Source of the DNA: Christiangramia gaetbulicola
Lineage (GTDB): Bacteria; Bacteroidota; Bacteroidia; Flavobacteriales; Flavobacteriaceae
DNA length: 64,000 bases
Reading direction: 5' to 3'
NCBI RefSeq assembly: GCF_003054225.1
Contig: NZ_QBKQ01000003.1
Span: 682,001 to 746,000 of the forward strand
The notes beneath the pieces are model-generated. The model saw only the letters and a list, made by a program, of their open reading frames with translations, did no database searches and was not told the DNA's origin. Within the stretch, counting starts at the first letter, position 1, and each line of letters opens with the position of its first letter. The translations under genes were made by a program, and so were the position numbers. This document shows positions 49,195-57,588 of the stretch, one piece after another.

Positions 49195-50202
49195 ATGGAA
49201 AAAAAACAACTTTTAATTGTTAGCAGGAATCAGGAATTTGTAGAAAAATTGATCGAAGAGTTAAGTGTAAGCTATGAGGTCACTTCAGAGAAATCTATAC
49301 ATGTAGCTTATAATATCGCACTCAATCTTTTACCGGATATTATATTCTTTGATAAGATATCTTATACTAAAGCTTCAGATTTCAGGAATTTAAAGAATTT
49401 TAAATCCACCCATTTCCTTACTAAGAGTTTTTTAATGGTGCAGCTTAAAGACAAAGAAAAAGCTAGCCTAAGTAAAAGATATAAGTCTATTATAGACGAA
49501 TACGTGCCAGAAAAGATGACGGTAGACCAAATAGCGTCAAAAATTCTTAAGAACAACAAATCAAAGAGTTTTAATTACTGGCATGATTGCTTTATGGGGC
49601 TCTTTAATCTCATGTCCCAACCAATCGTTCTATTGCAGCAGAATAATATTATCGCCATGAACGATTCTTTCAAGAAGACCTTCAGGCTGGAGAACACCGA
49701 TGGACTTAAATTGACAGATTTCGTCAATATCGAGAATAAGGCTAAAGTGAAAACCAGTCTTAGAAATTTTGCCAGAGGTAAACATATGAAAGCGGTAACT
49801 ACTACTTCTCTACTTATTAATGACGATAAGCTTAGGAATGCCAAGATCAGCTTTTCCAAATTGAGCAGGAATATTACAGATCAATTTATCATGATGATAG
49901 ATTTTTCTGGTGAAGAGCACGTTATGGACGAAAGCATTGGAAGTCATGCAGATCAGGTGGAGAAATGTTTTAAGGAGAATAGTGAGCTAGCCGAATTCAG
50001 TTTCACTAAACGGGAGAAGGAGATCATCTCTCTTTTATGTAAAGGTTATAAAACCAAGGAGATATCAGATGCTTTATTCATTTCACCTAAAACCATCGAA
50101 AAACATAGATCTAATATTATAAAAAGAACCAATTCTGAAACTATACTGGAGAGTATTATCTATGCCATTAACCATAACCTGGTGGATCTCCCTAAATCCT
50201 AG
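49195..50202 (+). CDS. LuxR-type transcriptional regulator with degenerate receiver and PAS-like domains
   Basis: A 335-residue regulator. Residues 1-120 follow a receiver layout: LLIVSRN in place of the usual acidic IVDDD, then PDIIFFDK with Asp53 at the phosphorylation position. The missing acidic pair argues against normal phosphorylation. Residues ~135-225 look PAS-like (QPIVLLQQNNIIAMNDSFKKTF). The C-terminal ~270-330 is a clear LuxR helix-turn-helix: FTKREKEIISLLCKG, TKEISDALFISPKTIEKHRSN. It lies 406 bp upstream of four family lipoproteins, on the same strand, and shares an upstream box with another family member, so it is the best candidate to control them. Confidence 0.82.
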   Translation: MEKKQLLIVSRNQEFVEKLIEELSVSYEVTSEKSIHVAYNIALNLLPDIIFFDKISYTKASDFRNLKNFKSTHFLTKSFLMVQLKDKEKASLSKRYKSIIDEYVPEKMTVDQIASKILKNNKSKSFNYWHDCFMGLFNLMSQPIVLLQQNNIIAMNDSFKKTFRLENTDGLKLTDFVNIENKAKVKTSLRNFARGKHMKAVTTTSLLINDDKLRNAKISFSKLSRNITDQFIMMIDFSGEEHVMDESIGSHADQVEKCFKENSELAEFSFTKREKEIISLLCKGYKTKEISDALFISPKTIEKHRSNIIKRTNSETILESIIYAINHNLVDLPKS

Positions 50203-50607
50203 GTAAAACCCAATTATTTGTTAATTAGGGATTTATTGGAATATTATACGGGTTTTCCCCCATGATGATACTAAGACTTGTTTCATACATTTACTTTGAT
50301 TCTGATAAAAGGTGATAACCTTAAATCTTTTATCTGAAGTTATCCTTACAAACCCCCCAAATCACAAAAGTTTATTGACCTGTTATACTATTTCCTTATA
50401 GGGAATAACTGTATGTATATTTATTAACCATTCTAAATATTATTAACCAATACGAACTTAAATGAAAAAATAAATTACTCCCACCAAATCTAGCCTTCCC
50501 CGAATCTTTGTTGTTGATCCTAAGATCCTTTTTGACTTCCAGTCGAATAGGGTAGTGACATAGTTTATTAACCATTCTAAATATTTATTAACCAAAACTT
50601 TATCATT
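50203..50607 (+). promoter_or_regulatory. Regulatory region before the lipoprotein array, with a solitary duplicate leader
   Basis: 405 bp without a gene. GGGTTTTCCCCCA (50250-50262) loosely resembles the boxes at 30127 and 49052. TTATTAACCATTCTAAATAT occurs at 50421-50440 and again at 50565-50584 just before the next gene; both are followed by TATTAACC. The first copy is followed by ATG AAA AAA TAA (50462-50473), a start cut off after three codons, as if the leader of a lost family member remained. Confidence 0.5.
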
Positions 50608-52005
50608 ATGAAAAACATTAAAAGTTTTCTGGCGGTATGCGCGATTTTTACATTGGTGCTCGCTGGATGTAGTAAAGATGAGCCCGGCACTAATGACGGT
50701 CCGGCATCATCTGAAACCGCTATATTGCAACTAGGACCAATTTTAAATTCTCCTGAGACCAGAGCGGCGATTAGACAACAAGAGGGACAGGATATTCCAG
50801 ACTGTTCAGATGAAGCTCCTGGTTTTGCTCAGTTATCCATTATTTATGGACCAGATGACACCGTAAAGGAGAATATTATTATTCCTATTCTTGAAGATGA
50901 TCAGGGATTATTCACTGCATATTCTGAAGAATTGGAACTTCCAATTCCTGCCGGAGAGACTACTGTTTCAGTAACCTTAACACAATTTGTTGTTTGGACC
51001 AATGATGGAGGAAGCCCGGGAGAAGTTATCTGGGTTGCACCTATTGAAGGCAGCGAATATGCAGATTTTGTAGACCAGCCAGTTGGAGAGAATTTCACCT
51101 TCGACCTGCGCGCTGGATCTAAGAATTACATAAATGTAGATGTTATCTGTTATGATGACCGTGATGTAAATCTTTATGGTTATCAATTCTTTACCATTAC
51201 TCCAATCCCGTTAATCAAGTTTTGTATTTTCGGAAACTACTGTACTCCAGAAGGAAGACACTTTGTAGCTTCTTATAGTGTGAATGTATGGGAAAGTAAT
51301 GATGGACAAAAAGGAGATCCTATATATACAGGTTTACAAAATGTAGTTGAAGGAGAAGGTGGAGATGCCTATTCAGATCCATTATGTTTCTTCTTGCCAG
51401 ACAGGCTTGATGTAGATGATAATGAAGAAGAATATTATGTAGAGATCACCTTATTATCTGATACCCCTGGTTACAACGGTCCAGACATCGTATTTGCTGA
51501 AGGACCAATAACCGTAACAGAGATCAAGTTATTCTTTGGGGAAGATGGTACTTTAGATTATTACCATTTCCAATACGGTTGTGATGATGGTGTGCCACCT
51601 CCATTTGGACAGCCAGAAACCAAAAGATATAAAGCCTGTATCAAGTATCTTGATGATTCAGATGAAGTGGCAGGTTTTGCTTACCTATCATTAGAAGGAT
51701 CTGTGCTTCAGGCTGTGACTTCTGTCTTTGGTCTTAAAGTAGGAGAAATGCATCCACAGCATATTCATGAGAATGCTTCTTGTGGAGACTACGGGCCAGT
51801 AGCAGTTTCGCTAGATTATAATGAAGGAGGATTCCCGGTAGCTCAGCTTTTCAATAATGTGTCATTCCTTAATTATGCCGAAACCATTCCAGGATTCTTT
51901 TTACAGGATCTAGAAGATAGAACTGTGGTTATTCACGGTAAGGATGTAAACGGAGAATACGTAGCGACTGAACCAGTTGCCTGCGGTGAATTCGAGGAAT
52001 ATTAA
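50608..52005 (+). CDS. Six-cysteine-domain lipoprotein with a SodC-like C-terminal domain
   Basis: A 465-residue lipoprotein: lipid Cys21 in LAGC followed by SKDE. The family N-terminal domain (about residues 45-330) has all six cysteines, the last in QYGCDDG, and is the most divergent of the six. It has no TSP3 repeats. The C-terminal ~125 residues resemble the Cu,Zn-superoxide dismutase fold: HPQHIHE (His382, 385, 387), a disulfide-type cysteine in ENASCGD (Cys392), VVIHGKD (His443) and a final VACGEF (Cys459), like the ACG near the SodC end. The zinc-loop histidines appear absent, so dismutase activity is doubtful; a CHRD-like domain is an alternative. Confidence 0.75.
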   Translation: MKNIKSFLAVCAIFTLVLAGCSKDEPGTNDGPASSETAILQLGPILNSPETRAAIRQQEGQDIPDCSDEAPGFAQLSIIYGPDDTVKENIIIPILEDDQGLFTAYSEELELPIPAGETTVSVTLTQFVVWTNDGGSPGEVIWVAPIEGSEYADFVDQPVGENFTFDLRAGSKNYINVDVICYDDRDVNLYGYQFFTITPIPLIKFCIFGNYCTPEGRHFVASYSVNVWESNDGQKGDPIYTGLQNVVEGEGGDAYSDPLCFFLPDRLDVDDNEEEYYVEITLLSDTPGYNGPDIVFAEGPITVTEIKLFFGEDGTLDYYHFQYGCDDGVPPPFGQPETKRYKACIKYLDDSDEVAGFAYLSLEGSVLQAVTSVFGLKVGEMHPQHIHENASCGDYGPVAVSLDYNEGGFPVAQLFNNVSFLNYAETIPGFFLQDLEDRTVVIHGKDVNGEYVATEPVACGEFEEY

Positions 52006-52016
52006 AAAAGATCAAG

Positions 52017-52048
52017 ATCCCGAACCCTTCCAAGGGTTTGGGATTTTT
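52017..52048 (+). terminator. Hairpin/terminator after the first array gene
   Basis: ATCCCgAACCCTT / AAGGGTTtGGGAT with a two-base loop, followed by five T. In a 74-bp gap, it may attenuate rather than end transcription. Confidence 0.75.
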
Positions 52049-52079
52049 AATAATAATTAACCATTCTTAAATATTTAAT

Positions 52080-54053
52080 ATGAAAACAATTAAAAGTTAT
52101 TTGGCCTTTTTTGCCATGTTTCTGTTACTATTTTCTTCCTGTACCAAGGATGAAACTGTTCAGGGAAATGGTGAAATATCCAATGATGTAGCAAGCCTAT
52201 ATCTTGGGCCAGTTTTACAGGATTTATCAAATCAAAACAGACAACAGGAACAGGATATTCCTGAATGCTCAACCGATGATCCGGCTTATGCTCAGATCAC
52301 ATTGACTTATGGAGAGTCTAATACAGAGGTTTCCGTAGTCGTTGAGATCTTACAGGATGATCAGGGACTTTTTACTGCATACGATGATGAGCTAGAAATT
52401 CCAATCCCTTCAGGAGAAACAAGCGTTTCTGTAACACTTACAGATTTTGTTGTTTGGAATGAGGTAGATGGTGCGCCTGGAATGCCTATTTGGGTAGCTC
52501 CTAAAGAAGGAAGTGAATACGCGAAATTCGTATCAGATCCACTCTCTAATACTTTTAGTTTAAGAGCAGGATCAAAGAATTATGTGAATGTAGACGTAAT
52601 ATGTTTTGATGACAGAGATGTAAACCTTTACGGATACCTATTCTTTGATATTAATCCGGTTCCACTTTCTGAATTATGCATTTTCGCAAACTATTGTATA
52701 ACTCCGGGTGGTCGTGACTATGTTGCGAATTACAGCCTGGACCTATATGCATACTCTGGTGATGAAGAAGAAGGTGATCCTATTACAGATGCAGGTCTTT
52801 ATACTGCGTTATATAGCGATAAAATGCCAATGACCGGTCTGGATGGTGAAACATTCTATGCAGATCCACTTTGTGTAGCAATTCCAAAAGGAGATGATGA
52901 TAATGGTGATGTTCCTTATTTATACTGGGAAGTTACTCTGGAAGACTGGGATGATTATTATGGAGAAGCACCAAACCTTACCCTTTCAGGATATCTTACC
53001 TGGAATGAGGTTAAGGCTTACCTGGACAAAGATGGAAATGATTCTACGGTAGATTATATCCACCTGTTCTTCAATTGTGGAGGAGATCCTTGTGAAGAAG
53101 GACCAGATACAGATGGAGACGGTGTAAATGATGTTTGTGATAACTGTCCTCTAGCAGAAAATGCAGATCAGGCAGATTCAGATGGTGATGGAGTAGGAGA
53201 TGCGTGTGATGAATGTGTTGATGAATTCGGATCACCAGACTTCTTTGGTTGCCCAGATGATCCATGTATTCAGGGACCAGACACTGACGGAGATGGTATC
53301 AATGATGTTTGTGATGTTTGTGAAGATGGAGATGATACTATAGATACAGACGGAGATGGTGTGCCAGATGCTTGTGACAATTGTCCTCAAGTTGCTAACC
53401 CAGACCAGGAAGATACAGATGGAGATGGAGTAGGTGATGCCTGTGACGAATGTGTTGATGAATTTGGTAACCCAGATAATTTCGGTTGTCCAGATGATCC
53501 TTGCGTTGGAGAAGACTCAGATGGAGATGGCGTTGCTGATATTTGTGATGTTTGTGAAGATGGAGATGACAATGTAGATGAGGATGGTAATGGAATTCCA
53601 GATGATTGTGAAGATCCTGATGGTGAGGGAGCATGTGAAACTGCTTTTATGTTCGGAGATACTCCAATCAACTCTTTTAGTAATGTAAACAGATGGGGTT
53701 GGGCTGAATTTTTCGATGACGATGATGGTAACCCTCAAACCTTTAAAATTTGGGCAGGTGCTGGACAAAATGATACTTCTAAAGGTACTCATGTTGGTGA
53801 TGCAACCATAACCTTAAATGGTGATGGTGATGTAGAACTGGACATAGATATCTTCAGTGGCTATTCATTTGACGAGCTTCATGTAAACCTTTCTGAAGCT
53901 CAACCTTCAGGTAACGTTGCTAAGGCTCCAGGACAATACAACAGAAATGGAGAAGTAAGTGCAGATGTAACAGAATACACTTTTGATTTCAACAATTCAG
54001 ATGGTGATTTCTGGATCATAGTACACGCCGTTACTTGTGGTATAGATGATTAA
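52080..54053 (+). CDS. Six-cysteine-domain lipoprotein with TSP3 repeats and a GAGQND-type C-terminal domain
   Basis: A 657-residue lipoprotein: lipid Cys21 in FSSC followed by TKDE. The family domain has the six cysteines (PECSTDD, VDVICFDDR, SELCIFANYC, DPLCVAI, FFNCGG). Residues ~342-512 carry TSP3 repeats with unusual CVDEFGxPDxFGCPDDPC inserts, duplicated as a 79-residue unit. The C-terminal ~140 residues (from CETAFMFGD) include WGWAEFF, WAGAGQND and a beta-rich end; similar segments occur in other bacterial surface proteins, with unknown function. Its N-terminal half is nearly identical to that of the gene at 55265. The gene follows the previous one by 74 bp. Confidence 0.78.
   Translation: MKTIKSYLAFFAMFLLLFSSCTKDETVQGNGEISNDVASLYLGPVLQDLSNQNRQQEQDIPECSTDDPAYAQITLTYGESNTEVSVVVEILQDDQGLFTAYDDELEIPIPSGETSVSVTLTDFVVWNEVDGAPGMPIWVAPKEGSEYAKFVSDPLSNTFSLRAGSKNYVNVDVICFDDRDVNLYGYLFFDINPVPLSELCIFANYCITPGGRDYVANYSLDLYAYSGDEEEGDPITDAGLYTALYSDKMPMTGLDGETFYADPLCVAIPKGDDDNGDVPYLYWEVTLEDWDDYYGEAPNLTLSGYLTWNEVKAYLDKDGNDSTVDYIHLFFNCGGDPCEEGPDTDGDGVNDVCDNCPLAENADQADSDGDGVGDACDECVDEFGSPDFFGCPDDPCIQGPDTDGDGINDVCDVCEDGDDTIDTDGDGVPDACDNCPQVANPDQEDTDGDGVGDACDECVDEFGNPDNFGCPDDPCVGEDSDGDGVADICDVCEDGDDNVDEDGNGIPDDCEDPDGEGACETAFMFGDTPINSFSNVNRWGWAEFFDDDDGNPQTFKIWAGAGQNDTSKGTHVGDATITLNGDGDVELDIDIFSGYSFDELHVNLSEAQPSGNVAKAPGQYNRNGEVSADVTEYTFDFNNSDGDFWIIVHAVTCGIDD
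53107..53580 (+). repeat. Tandem 237-bp coding duplication
   Basis: Matching landmarks recur 237 bases apart: TGTGAtAAcTGTCCT at 53136 and 53373, and TGTGTTGATGAATT at 53214 and 53451. The unit is 79 residues and in frame. Confidence 0.85.
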
Positions 54054-54064
54054 TTAAATATAAT

Positions 54065-54088
54065 AACCGGCTGCTAAGCCAGCCGGTT
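54065..54088 (+). terminator. Hairpin after the second array gene
   Basis: The stem AACCGGCT / AGCCGGTT with an eight-base loop is followed by TAAACTTTT; the T-run is weak. Confidence 0.55.
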
Positions 54089-54155
54089 TAAACTTTTATA
54101 TCCTCTTGAAAAGAGATATATGAACCATTCTAAATATTAACTAAAACTTTTTACA

Positions 54156-55181
54156 ATGAAAAAATTTAAATTTTATTTGGCGCTAGTCGCCGTGTGCTCT
54201 TTACTTCTAACTTCTTGTAGTAAAGACGAGGTCGCACCTCAGGATTCAATTGGAGATAATGTTGCAAGCCTAAGCCTTGGGCCAGTATTGCAATCTATGG
54301 ATTTAAACAGACAACAGATTACTCCAGATGATACTCCGGAGTGTTCAGACCTGCCACCTGCCTTTGCTCAAATAAGGATAGTATATGGAGATGATGATAC
54401 AGAGGTAGTTACAATCGTGAGAATTCTTTCTGATGATCAGGGACTGTTTACAGAATATAGTGATGATCTTGAAATCCCAATCCCAAGTGGAGAAACTTCA
54501 GTATCTGTAACCTTAACAGACTTCGTAGTATGGAGTGACGATGGTGGAGCTCCTGGAGAAGTAATCTGGGTTGCACCTAAAGATGGTAGCGAATACGATA
54601 TGTTCGTGGATGATCCTTTAGAAAATACTTTCTCTCTTAGAGCAGGATCTAAAAATTACGTGAACGTAGATGTTATTTGTTTTGATGATCGTGAAGTAAA
54701 TCTTTATGGATATCAATTCTTCGACATTACACCAGTTCCACTTTATGAGTTCTGTATTTTCGCTAACTACTGTAGCGATGCCGGAAGACACTATACTGCT
54801 AACTATACATTCTCTTTATATGAGTATGATGGTAACAGAGAAGATGGAAAAGGAGATATGATTTATTCAAATCTTACTCCTACTACTGGAAATGATGATG
54901 GAACTTACTGGGCAGATCCACTTTGTGTAGCTGTACCTGGACCAGGTGACTTAGATTCAGATGTACCTTATTTGGTATTTGAAGCTACTGTAACCGACTG
55001 GCCTGGATACTACATTGCAGAAGGAGATGAGATGGTAATTACTACTCTTCTTACCTGGGATGTTATAGAATCTCTATTGGATAGAGATGGTGATGACGAA
55101 ACCACCAATTACTGGCATATCTTCTTCAATTGTGATGAAGAAGATGGTCCAAGTGGTTTTGTTCCCGCTGTTCCTCTATAG
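54156..55181 (+). CDS. Six-cysteine-domain lipoprotein, domain-only member
   Basis: A 341-residue lipoprotein: lipid Cys21 in LTSC followed by SKDE. It consists of the family domain alone, with the six cysteines (PECSDLP, VDVICFDDR, YEFCIFANYC, DPLCVAV, FFNCDEE), and ends 13 residues later. It lacks TSP3 repeats and any C-terminal module and therefore defines the boundaries of the domain (about residues 45-330). The second half is very similar to that of the next gene. A leader GAACCATTCTAAATATTAA precedes it. Confidence 0.78.
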   Translation: MKKFKFYLALVAVCSLLLTSCSKDEVAPQDSIGDNVASLSLGPVLQSMDLNRQQITPDDTPECSDLPPAFAQIRIVYGDDDTEVVTIVRILSDDQGLFTEYSDDLEIPIPSGETSVSVTLTDFVVWSDDGGAPGEVIWVAPKDGSEYDMFVDDPLENTFSLRAGSKNYVNVDVICFDDREVNLYGYQFFDITPVPLYEFCIFANYCSDAGRHYTANYTFSLYEYDGNREDGKGDMIYSNLTPTTGNDDGTYWADPLCVAVPGPGDLDSDVPYLVFEATVTDWPGYYIAEGDEMVITTLLTWDVIESLLDRDGDDETTNYWHIFFNCDEEDGPSGFVPAVPL

Positions 55182-55195
55182 TAATAGTCATAAGA

Positions 55196-55220
55196 TCTAA
55201 CCCGGAAATCCCGGGTTAGA
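55196..55220 (+). terminator. Hairpin/terminator after the third array gene
   Basis: A perfect ten-base stem, TCTAACCCGG / CCGGGTTAGA, with a five-base loop, is followed by TTCTTTT. Confidence 0.65.
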
Positions 55221-55264
55221 TTCTTTTCTAAGACTATTTACCAATTAATCCAAAACCAAAAATT

Positions 55265-57256
55265 ATGAGATTATTACAAAAATATATGGCATTTTTTGCC
55301 CTCATTGCTTTGTTAGTTACCTCTTGTTCTAAAGATGAAACAGCAACAGTTAATAGAGATGTGGCAGATAATGCAGCGAGTATTTATTTTGGGCCTGTTC
55401 TGGCAGATCTTGGAAGTCAGTTTAATCGACAACAAGAACAGGACATTCCGGAATGTTCTACAGACGATCCGGCATACGCCCAGATCACACTAACCTATGG
55501 GGAAGCTAATACCGAAGTTTCGGTAGTAGTAGAAATTTTACAAGATGACCAGGGGCTTTTCACTGCATATGATGATGAACTGGAAATCCCAATCCCTTCA
55601 GGAGAAACTACGGTATCTGTTACTTTAACCGATTTTGTGGTTTGGAATGATGTAGATGGAGCACCAGGTATGCCTATTTGGGTAGCACCAAAAGAAGGTA
55701 GTGAATACGCTCAGTTCGTTTCAGATCCACTTTCAAATACATTTTCTTTAAGAGCAGGATCAAAGAATTATGTCAATGTAGATGTGATTTGTTTTGATGA
55801 CCGCGATGTTAATCTTTACGGATATCAATTCTTCGATATTAATCCTGTTCCTTTATATGAATTCTGTGTATTTGCAAACTATTGTACAGATGCGGGAAGA
55901 CATTATACTGCAGATTATACGTTTGCATTATATGAATATGATGGAAACAGAGAAGATGGAAAAGGAGATATGATCTATAGCAGTTTAAGTCCTGAAACAG
56001 GAATGGATGATGGCACTTATTGGGCAGACCCACTTTGTGTTACTATTCCAGGACCTGGTGACTTAGCTTCAGATGTACCTTACCTTGTATTCGAAGCAAC
56101 ATTATCAGACTGGCCAGGTTACTATACTGCAGAAGATGATGATGAATCTGTAATTACAAAAACCATTTCCTGGGATATGATCCAAATGCTGTTTGACGAG
56201 GATGGAAATGATGAAACTACAGAATACTATCATATTTTCTTTAACTGCGCAGATGATGATGGCCCTGTGGAATGTGATCTTAACGATCCTGACGCAGACT
56301 GCGATAATGACGGAATCCCTAATGGTGAAGATAATTGTCCACAAGTTTCAAATCAAGATCAGGCAGATTTAGATGGTGATGATATTGGAGACGTGTGTGA
56401 TGAAGATCGGGATGGAGATGGAATCGATAATGATTCTGATCCTTGCCCAGATGATCCAAACGATGACTGTGTAGATGACTGTGCAGATCGTGGTGGAGAT
56501 TCAGACAGCGATGGTGTTTGTGACGATGATGATAATTGTCCTAATACTGCAAATCCAGATCAGGCAGATCTAGATGGTGACAATATTGGAGATGCATGTG
56601 ATGAAGACCGGGATGGAGATGGAGTCGATAATGGCTCAGATCCATGTCCAGATGATCCTAATGACAATTGTGTTGACGAATGTGCAAACAGTGGAGGTGA
56701 TACCGATGGGGATGGTATTTGTGATGACGATGACAACTGTCCTAGTGTTGCTAACGCAGATCAGGCCGATTTTGATCAAGACGGAATTGGAGATGTTTGT
56801 GATCCAGATATAGATAATGATGGAGTTCCTAATGATCAGGACGATTGTGATTTCGAAGTTCCCGTTGTTGATGAGGATGGTGATGGTTGCGAAGATGAAG
56901 CGGGAAGTGATTGCGAGTGGACCATATCTGAACCTGGAGCCAATTGCTTTAGAGCTACATTAAATGGCGAAGGAGACTCATTTTTGGAAATTACTCTTGA
57001 TACAGGTGTTCCTTTATTAGAGGAGGGTGAGATTGTGGCTGCAGGTACCTTTGGAATTACTTTGACCGGTAATGGTCTTGAGTATAACTTCGATACAGGT
57101 ACTGCTACTGTTCCTCAATATAATATTCAGGTAACAGATTCATCTGGTGGAGTTATCTCTTGTTCAGACCAAGATGATGATAATAATGTAGTAGAAGGAT
57201 CCTTCACATATCCTATCTATGTGAGAGTTGCGGCCAATATTTGTGAGCCCAACTAA
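55265..57256 (+). CDS. Six-cysteine-domain lipoprotein with TSP3 repeats and unknown C-terminal domain
   Basis: A 663-residue lipoprotein: lipid Cys21 in VTSC followed by SKDE, then the family domain with six cysteines (PECSTDD, VDVICFDDR, YEFCVFANYC, DPLCVTI, FFNCADD). Residues up to about 187 nearly equal those of the gene at 52080, while residues ~195-330 match the gene at 54156, so it is a mosaic. Residues ~340-545 are TSP3 repeats in 67-residue units with PCPDDPND inserts. The C-terminal ~110 residues (from DCEWTISEPG) are beta-rich, have cysteines at both ends, and match nothing I know. It is last in the array and is followed by a strong terminator. Confidence 0.78.
   Translation: MRLLQKYMAFFALIALLVTSCSKDETATVNRDVADNAASIYFGPVLADLGSQFNRQQEQDIPECSTDDPAYAQITLTYGEANTEVSVVVEILQDDQGLFTAYDDELEIPIPSGETTVSVTLTDFVVWNDVDGAPGMPIWVAPKEGSEYAQFVSDPLSNTFSLRAGSKNYVNVDVICFDDRDVNLYGYQFFDINPVPLYEFCVFANYCTDAGRHYTADYTFALYEYDGNREDGKGDMIYSSLSPETGMDDGTYWADPLCVTIPGPGDLASDVPYLVFEATLSDWPGYYTAEDDDESVITKTISWDMIQMLFDEDGNDETTEYYHIFFNCADDDGPVECDLNDPDADCDNDGIPNGEDNCPQVSNQDQADLDGDDIGDVCDEDRDGDGIDNDSDPCPDDPNDDCVDDCADRGGDSDSDGVCDDDDNCPNTANPDQADLDGDNIGDACDEDRDGDGVDNGSDPCPDDPNDNCVDECANSGGDTDGDGICDDDDNCPSVANADQADFDQDGIGDVCDPDIDNDGVPNDQDDCDFEVPVVDEDGDGCEDEAGSDCEWTISEPGANCFRATLNGEGDSFLEITLDTGVPLLEEGEIVAAGTFGITLTGNGLEYNFDTGTATVPQYNIQVTDSSGGVISCSDQDDDNNVVEGSFTYPIYVRVAANICEPN
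56330..56810 (+). repeat. Tandem 201-bp coding repeat (TSP3 units)
   Basis: GA(T/C)AA(T/C)TGTCC recurs at 56330, 56531 and 56732, an exact spacing of 201 bases (67 residues). The last unit is partial. Confidence 0.85.
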
Positions 57257-57343
57257 ATTTAAAAAATTAACCCGACTGAATTATTTGACCGGGGGGTGAC
57301 TAATTTTGCGGGTTAAATACTCATTCCATTGTGGAATGTGTGG

Positions 57344-57379
57344 AGCTGTCCGGATCTTTCCGGACAGCTTTTTTTATTT
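57344..57379 (+). terminator. Strong intrinsic terminator ending the lipoprotein array
   Basis: AGCTGTCCGG / CCGGACAGCT with a six-base loop, followed by a T-rich run. The stem core resembles that of the terminator at 32882, which ends the other family locus. Confidence 0.92.
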
Positions 57380-57588
57380 GATTAAAAAATAGCTGGGAAA
57401 TATCGAAAAAGTTTTATGTTTAAATCTGTCAGTTAGTGATTTGCGTTCTTTTAAATCTGATAAAACTGCTTCAAGTATTATAAAATATACGGGTTCCAGC
57501 AGTTCTTTTAATTTCAAAATCAGGCAATGCTCAATAACCCAAATCTTGAGTTAAGTCATAAGATTATGAAATATGTAAGAAATTGATT

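Noticed and set aside
53387-53792. Long open frames on the minus strand opposite the TSP3 region
   Set aside because: They arise from GAT-rich codons read in reverse, encode low-complexity His/Ser/Ile-rich products, and have no start context.
50608-57256. Type IX secretion substrates
   Set aside because: The proteins have lipoprotein signals and no C-terminal sorting domain is recognisable.
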